A DNA stretch of 41,638 bases from Gemmatimonadota bacterium (GTDB lineage: Bacteria; Gemmatimonadota; Gemmatimonadetes; Gemmatimonadales; GWC2-71-9), in the NCBI GenBank assembly GCA_003222055.1, contig QHUT01000080.1:1-41638 (forward strand), in the 5' to 3' direction. The position numbers and the translations under genes were made by a program. The notes under the pieces are model-generated. The model did no database searches. It was not told the DNA's origin and saw only the letters and a program-made list of their open reading frames with translations. Below are positions 32,474 to 38,210 of the stretch, piece by piece; the first letter of the stretch is position 1, and each line of letters begins with the position of its first letter.

Positions 32474-33540
32474 GCGAGTCGCGCTCCCGCCGCGTCGAAC
32501 AGATAGAGGTGCTGCCGGTCGAGCGTGACCCCGACGCGGTCGCCGGGTCGGAAGCCGGGGAAGCCGCCGACCCGCGCGACCACGCGCTGGCCGCCTGCGT
32601 CGACGTGTATGAGCGTGTCGGCACCCAGCGGCTCGACCACGCGCACCTCCGCCGTCGCCGTCCCCTGGTCGGGCGCGCACAGGCGCACGTGCTCGGGACG
32701 CACCCCCAGGTGGAGCTCACCCTCGTAGTGCTCCAGCGGGACGGCAATCGACCAGGTGCCGCAGTCGACCACTCCCCCGCCCCGCCCCGTTCCCCGCCCC
32801 CGGCCCTTCAGCACGTTCATTCCGGGGCTGCCGATGAAGCGGGCGACGAACACGTCGGCGGGCTGGCCATACACCTCGGCGGGCGTGCCCAGCTGCCGCA
32901 GCCGCCCGGCATCGAGCACCGCGATGCGCTGCCCCATCATCATCGCCTCGACTTGGTCGTGTGTGACGTATACGACGGTGACGCCGAGGGCGCGGTGCAG
33001 CTGCAGCAGCTCGGCGCGCAGCTCGCTGCGCAACGTTGGATCGAGGCTGGAGAGCGGCTCGTCGTAGAGAAAGACACGGGGCTCGCGCACGATCGCCCGG
33101 CCCAGCGCCACGCGCTGTCGCTCTCCCCCCGAGAGCTCCGCCGGCCGGCGCTCGAGCGCTGCGGTGAGGCCGAGCCGCTCGGCGGTCTGCTCGACCCGCC
33201 GCGCGATCTCCGCCGCCGGGACCCCACGCACCTCGAGGCCGAAGGCGATGTTGCCCCGCACCGAGAGGTGCGGGTAGAGGGCGTGGCTCTGAAACACCAT
33301 CGCCACGTCGCGCTCACCGGGAGAGAGATGCGCGACGTCGTGGTCTCCGATGAGGATCTCGCCTGCGCTCGGCTCCTCGAGCCCGGCGATGCAGCGGAGC
33401 ACGGTCGTCTTGCCGCAGGCCGACGGCCCGAGCAATACGAAGAACTCGCCGTCGCACACGTCGAGGGACAGGTCCGCGACCGCCTGCGTGCCGACAGCAT
33501 CGTAGGTCTTGGTGAGATGGCGGAGCGTGACGGACGCCAT
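32470..33540 (-). CDS. ABC transporter ATP-binding protein (MsmK/UgpC-type, sugar import)
   Basis: A 356-residue ATPase. Walker A 'GPSACGKTT' (38-46), Q-loop 'MVFQSHALYPHLSV' (81-94), signature 'LSGGE' (136-140), Walker B 'VFLYDEP' (156-162) and the H-loop 'YVTHDQ' (191-196) are all intact. A C-terminal TOBE/MalK-type domain follows from about 235, as in ATPases of sugar importers. The ATG at 33540 begins the four-gene operon ATPase / binding protein / permease / permease. No clear promoter could be assigned in the 33541-33575 stretch before it; the remnant of a peroxiredoxin gene lies just upstream. Confidence 0.93.
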   Translation of the reverse strand: MASVTLRHLTKTYDAVGTQAVADLSLDVCDGEFFVLLGPSACGKTTVLRCIAGLEEPSAGEILIGDHDVAHLSPGERDVAMVFQSHALYPHLSVRGNIAFGLEVRGVPAAEIARRVEQTAERLGLTAALERRPAELSGGERQRVALGRAIVREPRVFLYDEPLSSLDPTLRSELRAELLQLHRALGVTVVYVTHDQVEAMMMGQRIAVLDAGRLRQLGTPAEVYGQPADVFVARFIGSPGMNVLKGRGRGTGRGGGVVDCGTWSIAVPLEHYEGELHLGVRPEHVRLCAPDQGTATAEVRVVEPLGADTLIHVDAGGQRVVARVGGFPGFRPGDRVGVTLDRQHLYLFDAAGARLA

Positions 33541-33575
33541 GCTGGTGCGACCCTAGCGCCGGCTCGGCCCGCCGC

Positions 33576-33716
33576 TCACAGCGACAACGCGAGCAACACG
33601 TGGCGCCGGCCACGGAAGCTCGAGAGCGTCACGTCGGTCCCGGCCGTGGACGGGAGCGTGAAGTCGGGGGCGGCGGCACCGACGCAGGGGCCGGCCCCGG
33701 AGGCGGTCACGGTCAC
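33576..33716 (-). pseudogene. Truncated peroxiredoxin (AhpC/TSA family) N-terminal fragment
   Basis: From GTG 33716 the minus strand encodes 46 residues including 'VGAAAPDFTLPSTAGTDVTLSSFRGRRHVLL'. That is the beta1-beta2 start of AhpC/TSA peroxiredoxins ('G..APDF.L....G..V.LS.FRGK.VVL'). A TGA then stops it exactly where the catalytic 'FFP...TPVC' segment should begin, and no continuation is visible in other frames before the ABC operon starts. An AGGAG lies 9 nt before the GTG, so it may still be translated. It lies in the otherwise gene-free stretch 33541-33958, next to superoxide dismutase, which fits a former oxidative-stress pair. Confidence 0.55.
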
Positions 33717-33833
33717 AGCGCGTGCTCCTTGGCTCCTAGTCGGGGACGCGGAACGGATCGCGACCCTGCGGGGTTACCAGCGTACACAATGTCATCGCGC
33801 AAGACTCGGCGGGCAACCCGCGCGCGTGCCGGT

Positions 33834-33862
33834 TTGAAATGGACGCCCGCGCGGTGCATCTT
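33834..33862 (+). promoter_or_regulatory. Candidate promoter of superoxide dismutase gene
   Basis: TTGAAA (33834-33839) followed after 17 bp by CATCTT (33857-33862), with TG just before the -10 element. It would give a leader of about 90 nt to the ATG at 33959. The -10 match is poor, so the call is tentative. Confidence 0.35.
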
Positions 33863-33958
33863 TCGCGCGGCCCGCCACCCCGCAGCGAAAGGAGTGGCCG
33901 ACCTATGGCACAGAGCGTAAAGGATCGGACGACCAGTCAGACCGCCAAGGAGCGGACC

Positions 33959-34579
33959 ATGGCGCATTCCCTGCCGCCACTGCCGTACGAGTTCGGGGCG
34001 CTCGAACCCCACATCGACGCCCAGACGATGCAGATCCACCACGACAAGCATCACCAGGCGTACGTCAACAATCTCAATGCCGCGCTCGACAAACACCCCG
34101 AGCTGCACAAGAAGACGCTCGAAGACCTGCTCCGCGGCATCAACGGCATCCCGGAAGACATCCGCATGGCGGTCCGCAACAACGGCGGGGGCCATCACAA
34201 CCACTCGCTCTTCTGGACGATCATGGCGCCGGCCGGCAAGGGCGGCGGCGGCGAGCCCAGTGGCGCCCTGGCCGACGCGATCAAAAAGACCTTCGGCGAT
34301 TTCGCCAAGTTCAAAGAGCAGGTGGCGAGCGCCGCGACGAGCCGGTTCGGCAGCGGCTGGGCCTGGCTCGCCCTCGCGGGCGGCAAGCTCGAGCTGTTCA
34401 GCACGGCGAACCAGGACAGCCCGCTGATGGACGGCAAGATTCCGGTGCTCGGGCTCGACGTGTGGGAGCACGCGTATTACCTCAAGTACCAGAACCGGCG
34501 GCCGGACTACGTGGCGGCGTGGTGGAACGTGGTCAACTGGCCTGAGGTGGGAAAGAGGTACGAGGCCGCCAGAAAATAG
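33959..34579 (+). CDS. sodA: Manganese superoxide dismutase
   Basis: A 206-residue Mn/Fe superoxide dismutase that converts superoxide to hydrogen peroxide and oxygen. The metal ligands are His27 ('QIHHDKHH'), His82 ('HHNHSLFW'), Asp167 and His171 ('[15 protein letters not shown]'). The 'STANQDSPL' segment with Gln152 is the Mn-type second-sphere pattern; Fe enzymes place this Gln elsewhere. ATG 33959 is preferred because AAGGAG lies 6 nt upstream and '[10 protein letters not shown]' is the standard family start. An in-frame ATG at 33905, with a weaker AAGGAG, would add 18 residues with no signal-peptide character. The gene is monocistronic. Confidence 0.95.
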   Translation: MAHSLPPLPYEFGALEPHIDAQTMQIHHDKHHQAYVNNLNAALDKHPELHKKTLEDLLRGINGIPEDIRMAVRNNGGGHHNHSLFWTIMAPAGKGGGGEPSGALADAIKKTFGDFAKFKEQVASAATSRFGSGWAWLALAGGKLELFSTANQDSPLMDGKIPVLGLDVWEHAYYLKYQNRRPDYVAAWWNVVNWPEVGKRYEAARK

Positions 34580-34593
34580 GACGAGCAACGGCT

Positions 34594-34621
34594 GGACGCG
34601 CAGACGCGCAGGGGTGAACAG
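34594..34621 (+). repeat. 28-bp dispersed intergenic repeat, copy A
   Basis: A 28-bp element beginning GGACGCGCAGACGCGCAG, just after the sodA stop. It matches copy B (36859-36886) at 25 of 28 positions and the inverted copy C (36921-36948) at 21 of 28. All three copies lie between genes, never inside them. Confidence 0.6.
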
Positions 34622-34632
34622 CTACGGGGGGT

Positions 34633-34648
34633 CAGGAACGCGTTCCTG
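34633..34648. repeat. Perfect 16-bp palindrome between sodA and the CPXCG gene
   Basis: CAGGAACGCGTTCCTG is fully self-complementary, and the stem can extend with GGGG/CCCC across one mismatch. It lies between two convergent genes and may act as a bidirectional transcription stop, but neither side has a T tract. Confidence 0.4.
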
Positions 34649-34659
34649 GCCCCTCGTCG

Positions 34660-34917
34660 TCACTCGTCGAGCGCTTCGGTGAACACCTCCGCCGTCCCAT
34701 CCTCGGCGTAACGCACCGTGACTCGCCAGGGGCGGCAGCAGACCTGGCAATCCTCCACGTACTCCTGCACCGACCCGCCCCCGGGATCGAGGCCGAGCTC
34801 GTTGACCTCGCCGCAGTGGGGGCACACGACCACCACCTCGCTTTCGGCCGTGCCGTCACCGGGCGGGAAGTCTTCGTCGTCGAGCGGATCGACGTCCGGC
34901 GGCTCCGGGAGAAGCAT
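34660..34917 (-). CDS. CPXCG-motif cysteine-rich protein
   Basis: An 85-residue acidic protein with two Cys pairs: 'CPHCG' (Cys32, Cys35) and 'EDCQVCCRPW' (Cys57, Cys60, with Cys61). These very likely bind one zinc in a small ribbon fold. Separating residues 'LDPGGGSVQEYVEDC' match the CPXCG family, whose function is unknown. The ATG at 34917 overlaps the DUF411 stop by one base (TGATG), so it is the final gene of the coupled msrB-phosphatase-DUF411-CPXCG cluster. Confidence 0.85.
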   Translation of the reverse strand: MLLPEPPDVDPLDDEDFPPGDGTAESEVVVVCPHCGEVNELGLDPGGGSVQEYVEDCQVCCRPWRVTVRYAEDGTAEVFTEALDE

Positions 34918-35372
34918 CACCGCGCGCCGTACACCGACGTCGTGCCGTTCTTGTCGAACGTCAGGATGTAATACCGCGCGGGTGTGTCCGACTCCATCCC
35001 CGGCGCCCCGGCCGGCATGCCGGGGACGGCGACCCCTGCGATCTCGGGCCGCTCCTTCAGGAGGCGCTGGATCACGTCGGCGGGAACGTGCCCTTCGACG
35101 ACGTAGCCGTCCACCACGGCCGTGTGGCACGCGGTCAGTTTGCGGGGCACACCGTATTGCGCCATCACCCCGGCGAGGGTGGACGTGTCATGCACCGTCA
35201 CGCGGAATCCCGCGGTCTGCAGGTGCTCCACCCACTTCTTGCAGCAGCCGCAGCTCGGGCTCTTGTATACGGTGACTTCTGGTCCGGGCGCCCGCGCCGC
35301 GATGGCGAAACCGCCGACGACCGCGACGGTCGCGACGAGCATCGGAGCGCCCCACTGGCGACGAGCGATCAT
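34917..35372 (-). CDS. DUF411 protein, probable periplasmic metal (copper)-binding protein
   Basis: A 151-residue protein with an N-terminal hydrophobic export or anchor segment (about 9-27). It has the DUF411 signature 'YKSPSCGCCKKWVEHL' (Cys41, Cys43, Cys44), followed by 'KLTACHTAVVDGYVVEGHVPA' (Cys82, His83, His95). The family has a thioredoxin-like fold and is repeatedly found with copper-resistance genes; metal binding is therefore likely but not proven here. GGAG lies 5 nt before ATG 35372. The start overlaps the stop of the upstream phosphatase by 4 nt (ATGA). Confidence 0.87.
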   Translation of the reverse strand: MIARRQWGAPMLVATVAVVGGFAIAARAPGPEVTVYKSPSCGCCKKWVEHLQTAGFRVTVHDTSTLAGVMAQYGVPRKLTACHTAVVDGYVVEGHVPADVIQRLLKERPEIAGVAVPGMPAGAPGMESDTPARYYILTFDKNGTTSVYGAR

Positions 35373-36151
35373 ACGACTCCCTCCGTGGCGCGGCACAGCA
35401 TGTCCAACATAGCCTCGTGCAGCGCGCCGTTCGAGCTCACGAGGCTGCCGGCATGGATCGAGCGCTCGCCGCCCAGGCTGGTGGCACGGCCGCCCGCCTC
35501 CTCCACGATCACTTGCAGCGCCGCGATGTCCCACGGGTGCATCACGGGATCGATCGCGACCTCTCCAGCGCCTTCCGCCACCAGCATGTGCTGATAGAAG
35601 TCTCCGAACCCCCGTGTGTGGCCCACGCGGCCGACGAGCCGAGCGAAGCCGGGCGGCGGGCCACCCTCCCTGAGACCGAGATTGCCGTGGAACAACAGGG
35701 CCGCGTCGAACGAGCGCGTGCCCGATACCCGCAGGCGGCGCGCGTCGCGAAAGGCGCCGGTGCCGCGCGCGGCGCGCCAGCGCGCGCGCAACGCGGGAGC
35801 GCTGGCGACTCCCGCCAGGACCTCCCCGCCCGTTTCGATCGCCAGGAGGGTCGCGAACACCGGAATCCCCCGCACGAAGTTACGCGTGCCGTCGATGGGA
35901 TCGATGATCAACCGGGTGCCGCCTGCGCCTGCCACCTCGCCCTGCTCCTCGCCCAGCACTCCCAGCGCCGGCTGCCGCTCCCGCACCAACGCTCGCGCCA
36001 TCGTCTCGATCGCCTGGTCGGCCTCCGTAACCGGACTCGAGTCGGGCTTCTCGTCGACCCGCAGTCGCTTGGCGCCGAAGAACGTGAGCGCGATCTCGTC
36101 GGCGCGATCGGCGATGTCGCCGAGCAGGGGAAGCCAATCGACGGGCGGCAC
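35369..36151 (-). CDS. Inositol monophosphatase-family phosphatase (possibly histidinol-phosphatase)
   Basis: A 260-residue Mg2+-dependent phosphatase. It has the three family sites: 'VTEAD' near residue 41-45, 'GEE' (67-69), and 'DPIDGTRNF' (84-92), with 'HPWDIAALQVIVEEAGG' near 208-224. All metal ligands are present. Members hydrolyse inositol-1-phosphate, histidinol phosphate, fructose-1,6-bisphosphate or PAP. The short length and 'PVFATLLAIE' context resemble HisN-type enzymes, but no his genes are nearby. The start is GTG 36151, 4 bp after the msrB stop, and the end overlaps the DUF411 start (ATGA). Confidence 0.88.
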   Translation of the reverse strand: MPPVDWLPLLGDIADRADEIALTFFGAKRLRVDEKPDSSPVTEADQAIETMARALVRERQPALGVLGEEQGEVAGAGGTRLIIDPIDGTRNFVRGIPVFATLLAIETGGEVLAGVASAPALRARWRAARGTGAFRDARRLRVSGTRSFDAALLFHGNLGLREGGPPPGFARLVGRVGHTRGFGDFYQHMLVAEGAGEVAIDPVMHPWDIAALQVIVEEAGGRATSLGGERSIHAGSLVSSNGALHEAMLDMLCRATEGVV

Positions 36152-36155
36152 CGGG

Positions 36156-36734
36156 TCAGGGGCGATGGACCTTCGCCGCCTCGAAGAGCGGGAGGAACTG
36201 CCCGTACCCCTCCGCCTCGAGTCGCTCGAGCGGAATGAACCGCAACGCGGCGGAATTCATGCAGTAGCGCAACCCGGTGGGGGGCGGGCCGTCGTCGAAC
36301 AGGTGCCCGAGGTGCGAGTCAGCGCGCGTCGAGCGGACTTCGGTGCGCACCATGAACAGGGAGCGATCCGTCTTCTGGCGAATGTTGCCGGGCTCGAGCG
36401 GCTTCGTAAAGCTGGGCCAGCCGGTCCCGGAATCGTACTTGTCGAGTGAGCTGAACAGCGGCTCGCCCGACACCACGTCCACGTAGATCCCGGGCTGGTG
36501 GTTGTCCCAGTACTCGTTGTTGAACGCCCGCTCGGTGGCGTCGCGCTGCGTCACCTCGTACTGCAGCGGCGTGAGCGAGCGTCGCAGCTCGCCGTCGGTC
36601 GCTTTCTTGAAGTCCATGGGATTCCATCCTTTCGATCGCGCCTGGGCGGCGGCCGTTTGCGCCTGTGCGGCGGCGGCACTCAGCAGGATCAGCGCGAGCC
36701 ACCCGCGCGCCGCGCCACTCGTCCTTGGCAGCAT
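36156..36734 (-). CDS. msrB: Peptide-methionine (R)-S-oxide reductase MsrB, exported, single cysteine
   Basis: A 192-residue MsrB with an N-terminal signal peptide (about 1-26, '[13 protein letters not shown]'), so it repairs oxidised methionine outside the cytoplasm. Family motifs are 'GTGWPSF' (103-109), '[12 protein letters not shown]' (139-150) and the catalytic '[13 protein letters not shown]' with Cys158. Both zinc-binding CxxC pairs are replaced (Asp86/Ser89 and Ser135/Ala138), and Cys158 is the only cysteine in the whole protein. The sulfenic acid must therefore be reduced by an outside thiol. The ATG at 36734 has GGGGTG upstream. The gene starts 20 bp behind tRNA-Ala and heads a coupled stress cluster. 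Confidence 0.93.
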   Translation of the reverse strand: MLPRTSGAARGWLALILLSAAAAQAQTAAAQARSKGWNPMDFKKATDGELRRSLTPLQYEVTQRDATERAFNNEYWDNHQPGIYVDVVSGEPLFSSLDKYDSGTGWPSFTKPLEPGNIRQKTDRSLFMVRTEVRSTRADSHLGHLFDDGPPPTGLRYCMNSAALRFIPLERLEAEGYGQFLPLFEAAKVHRP

Positions 36735-36753
36735 GGTCGTCACCCCCTGAACG

Positions 36754-36826
36754 TGGAGCGGATGGGATTCGAACCCACGACCCCCTGGTTGCAAACCAGG
36801 TGCTCTCCCAGCTGAGCTACCGCCCC
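36754..36826 (-). tRNA. tRNA-Ala (anticodon TGC)
   Basis: A 73-nt cloverleaf on the minus strand. The acceptor stem GGGGCGG pairs with CCGCTCC and includes the G3:U70 wobble pair that identifies tRNA-Ala. The D-arm is AGCTCAGCTGGGAGAGC, the anticodon stem CTGGT/ACCAG holds loop TTTGCAA (anticodon TGC), and the T-arm is GTGGGTTCGAATCCCAT. The discriminator is A and the CCA end is not encoded. It lies directly upstream of msrB on the same strand. Confidence 0.97.
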
Positions 36827-36858
36827 TGGTACGGCTAGTAAGATAGCTCAGAGAAAAC

Positions 36859-36886
36859 AGACGCACAGACGCGCAGCGGTGAACAG
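36859..36886 (+). repeat. 28-bp dispersed intergenic repeat, copy B
   Basis: Begins AGACGCACAGACGCGCAG and matches copy A (34594-34621) at 25 of 28 positions. It forms one arm of a long imperfect inverted repeat with copy C, 34 bp away, so a large stem-loop could form between tRNA-Ala and the TupA gene. Confidence 0.6.
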
Positions 36887-36920
36887 TGTCCAGGGGGCGG
36901 GACTACCTGTCTCCTCCCCG

Positions 36921-36948
36921 CTGTTCTCCCCGGCGGGTCTGTGCGTCT
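36921..36948 (-). repeat. 28-bp dispersed intergenic repeat, copy C (inverted)
   Basis: On the minus strand it reads AGACGCACAGACCCGCCG and onward, with 23 of 28 positions shared with copy B. Farther out, the sequence to 36980 contains a 'TGTGTCTCCGCGT' phrase, which resembles widespread intergenic repeats of high-GC soil bacteria. Confidence 0.55.
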
Positions 36949-36991
36949 AGCCCTTTGCCTTTCCTGTGTCTCCGCGTGGAGATTCCCCGTC

Positions 36992-37792
36992 GTGAGACGC
37001 CTGAGTGCCCTATGCGCGATCGTGGCCGCCTGCCGGCCGGCATCCACCCCGTTTCGCCTCGGCACCACCTACACCGTCCAACAATCCGGCGTCCTCGCCG
37101 TGCTCGAGTCGCTCTGGGCGGGCCCTCGATTCGCGACCGTCGTCGCGCCCTCGGGACAGATCCTGCGTGCCGCAGCGAGCGGCGATCTCGACGTGGTGAT
37201 CACGCACGCGCCGGCGCTGGAGCGGCGCTTGCTGGTCGGGCCCGGCCACGCCCTGCGCCGCTGCCCGTTCGTCGCGAGCCGGTTTGCGATCGTCGGGCCG
37301 GCGGCGGATCCCGCACGCGTGGCCGCCGCCCCTTCGGCCGCCGCGGCATTCCGCCGCATCGCCGCCGTGGGCGGTCCGTTCGTGTCACGCGGCGATTCGT
37401 CCGGAACGCACGTGAAGGAGCTGGCCTTGTGGCAGGCGGCGGGAGTGACACCCCTGTCACCCTGGCGTATCGAGTCGGGGGCCGACCAGGCGGCCACCCT
37501 CCACCTCGCCGACGAGCGCGACGCGTACGCCCTCGCCGATCTGCCCACGTATGCGAGGCTCCGGGGCTTGAGTCTGCGGATCCTGTTCGTGGCAGACACG
37601 GCGCTCACCAACCCGTACACCTTGTACGTGGTGCGCCATCCCAACGCCCCGGCGGACGCGGGCGGGTTCGCGCAGTGGGCGACGCAGACAGGTCGGGCCG
37701 CGATCGCTGAATTGCGTCTCCCTGACAGCACGCCGGCGTTCGCTATGGTGGCAGGGGCGTGCATGACCCCGCGGGCTGCCGCGGCGCCGTGA
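36992..37792 (+). CDS. TupA-like tungstate/molybdate-binding lipoprotein
   Basis: A 266-residue periplasmic binding protein. GTG 36992 gives a lipoprotein signal with lipobox VAAC (Cys14). The body carries the landmarks of the tungstate-binding TupA family: 'LGTTYTVQQSGVL' near the N-terminus, 'SGDLDVVITHAPALERRLL', 'FVSRGDSSGTHVKELALWQAAG' (about 129-150), 'ESGADQAATLHLADERDAYALAD', and 'NPYTLYVV'. The Ser/Thr/Arg of 'SRGDSSGTH' and 'TYTVQQSG' are the oxyanion ligands in this fold. The permease and ATPase genes (tupB, tupC) do not follow it; the next genes run the other way. A relic of a second copy of its 3' end is found at 40453-40590. Confidence 0.88.
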   Translation: MRRLSALCAIVAACRPASTPFRLGTTYTVQQSGVLAVLESLWAGPRFATVVAPSGQILRAAASGDLDVVITHAPALERRLLVGPGHALRRCPFVASRFAIVGPAADPARVAAAPSAAAAFRRIAAVGGPFVSRGDSSGTHVKELALWQAAGVTPLSPWRIESGADQAATLHLADERDAYALADLPTYARLRGLSLRILFVADTALTNPYTLYVVRHPNAPADAGGFAQWATQTGRAAIAELRLPDSTPAFAMVAGACMTPRAAAAP

Positions 37793-37808
37793 CGCTCGCC
37801 GCTGGGCG

Positions 37809-38210
37809 CTACGGCGCGATCGTGACGGCCCGGCTTCCAGGCGCCACGGCGGCGAACGATGCGTCCGCGACGTCCAGAATCATGGCCGTGTAGCCGCTCG
37901 CCTGGCTCTTGGCGGGCACCGAGAGCCGCAGCAGTGCCCCGTCCGAGAGATTGCCCGTGATGATGGCGCGCCATTGGGTGGCGGACAGGCGTTGCGTGAA
38001 TAGACGATAGCTCGAGCCGGTGGGCGCCAGCACACTGTCGATCCCTGCGCTCGGGTCGGCTCCGACGAGCTGCACCAGGATCGCCCGATCCGTCGATCCC
38101 GCGTTGGCGAGCTGTGCGGAGAGGGTCACCGAAGCGGGGGCGGCGGGCTCACTGCAACCGCCCGCGGCGATCGCCCAGGCCACGCCGAGAGCCGTCAGAT
38201 ATCTGTTCAT
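37809..38210 (-). CDS. Small lipoprotein with one beta-sandwich-like domain, coupled to the M6 peptidase
   Basis: A 133-residue protein with a lipoprotein-type signal (Cys19 in 'AAGGCSEP'). A single beta-rich domain follows ('ASVTLSAQLANAG', 'RAILVQLVGAD', 'LLRLSVPAKSQASGYTAMILDVADASFA', 'SRAVTIAP'). It is homologous to the lipoprotein at 40574-40969: same order of strands, 'ITGNLSDGALLRLSV' against 'VTGTLTNGAVVTIGL'. The ATG at 38210 overlaps the stop of the M6-peptidase gene (ATGA). The strand pattern resembles the jelly-roll of cohesin-like modules, which bind dockerins; this is a hypothesis from the dockerin-like end of its coupled partner. No firm family is recognised. Confidence 0.72.
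   Translation of the reverse strand: MNRYLTALGVAWAIAAGGCSEPAAPASVTLSAQLANAGSTDRAILVQLVGADPSAGIDSVLAPTGSSYRLFTQRLSATQWRAIITGNLSDGALLRLSVPAKSQASGYTAMILDVADASFAAVAPGSRAVTIAP

Noticed and set aside
33839-33958. N-terminal extension of superoxide dismutase from upstream starts
   Set aside because: The added residues have no signal-peptide character and the ATG at 33959 has a much better-placed ribosome site and the standard family start.
34633-34648. Palindrome as a proven intrinsic terminator
   Set aside because: No T tract on either side; reported only as a palindrome.
36841-36950. CRISPR array suggested by similar 28-bp units near the tRNA
   Set aside because: Only two copies there, in opposite orientation, with unequal spacing and no cas genes; better explained as a dispersed inverted repeat.
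36754-36991. Integration site of a mobile element at tRNA-Ala
   Set aside because: No integrase and no duplicated tRNA 3' end was found in the window.
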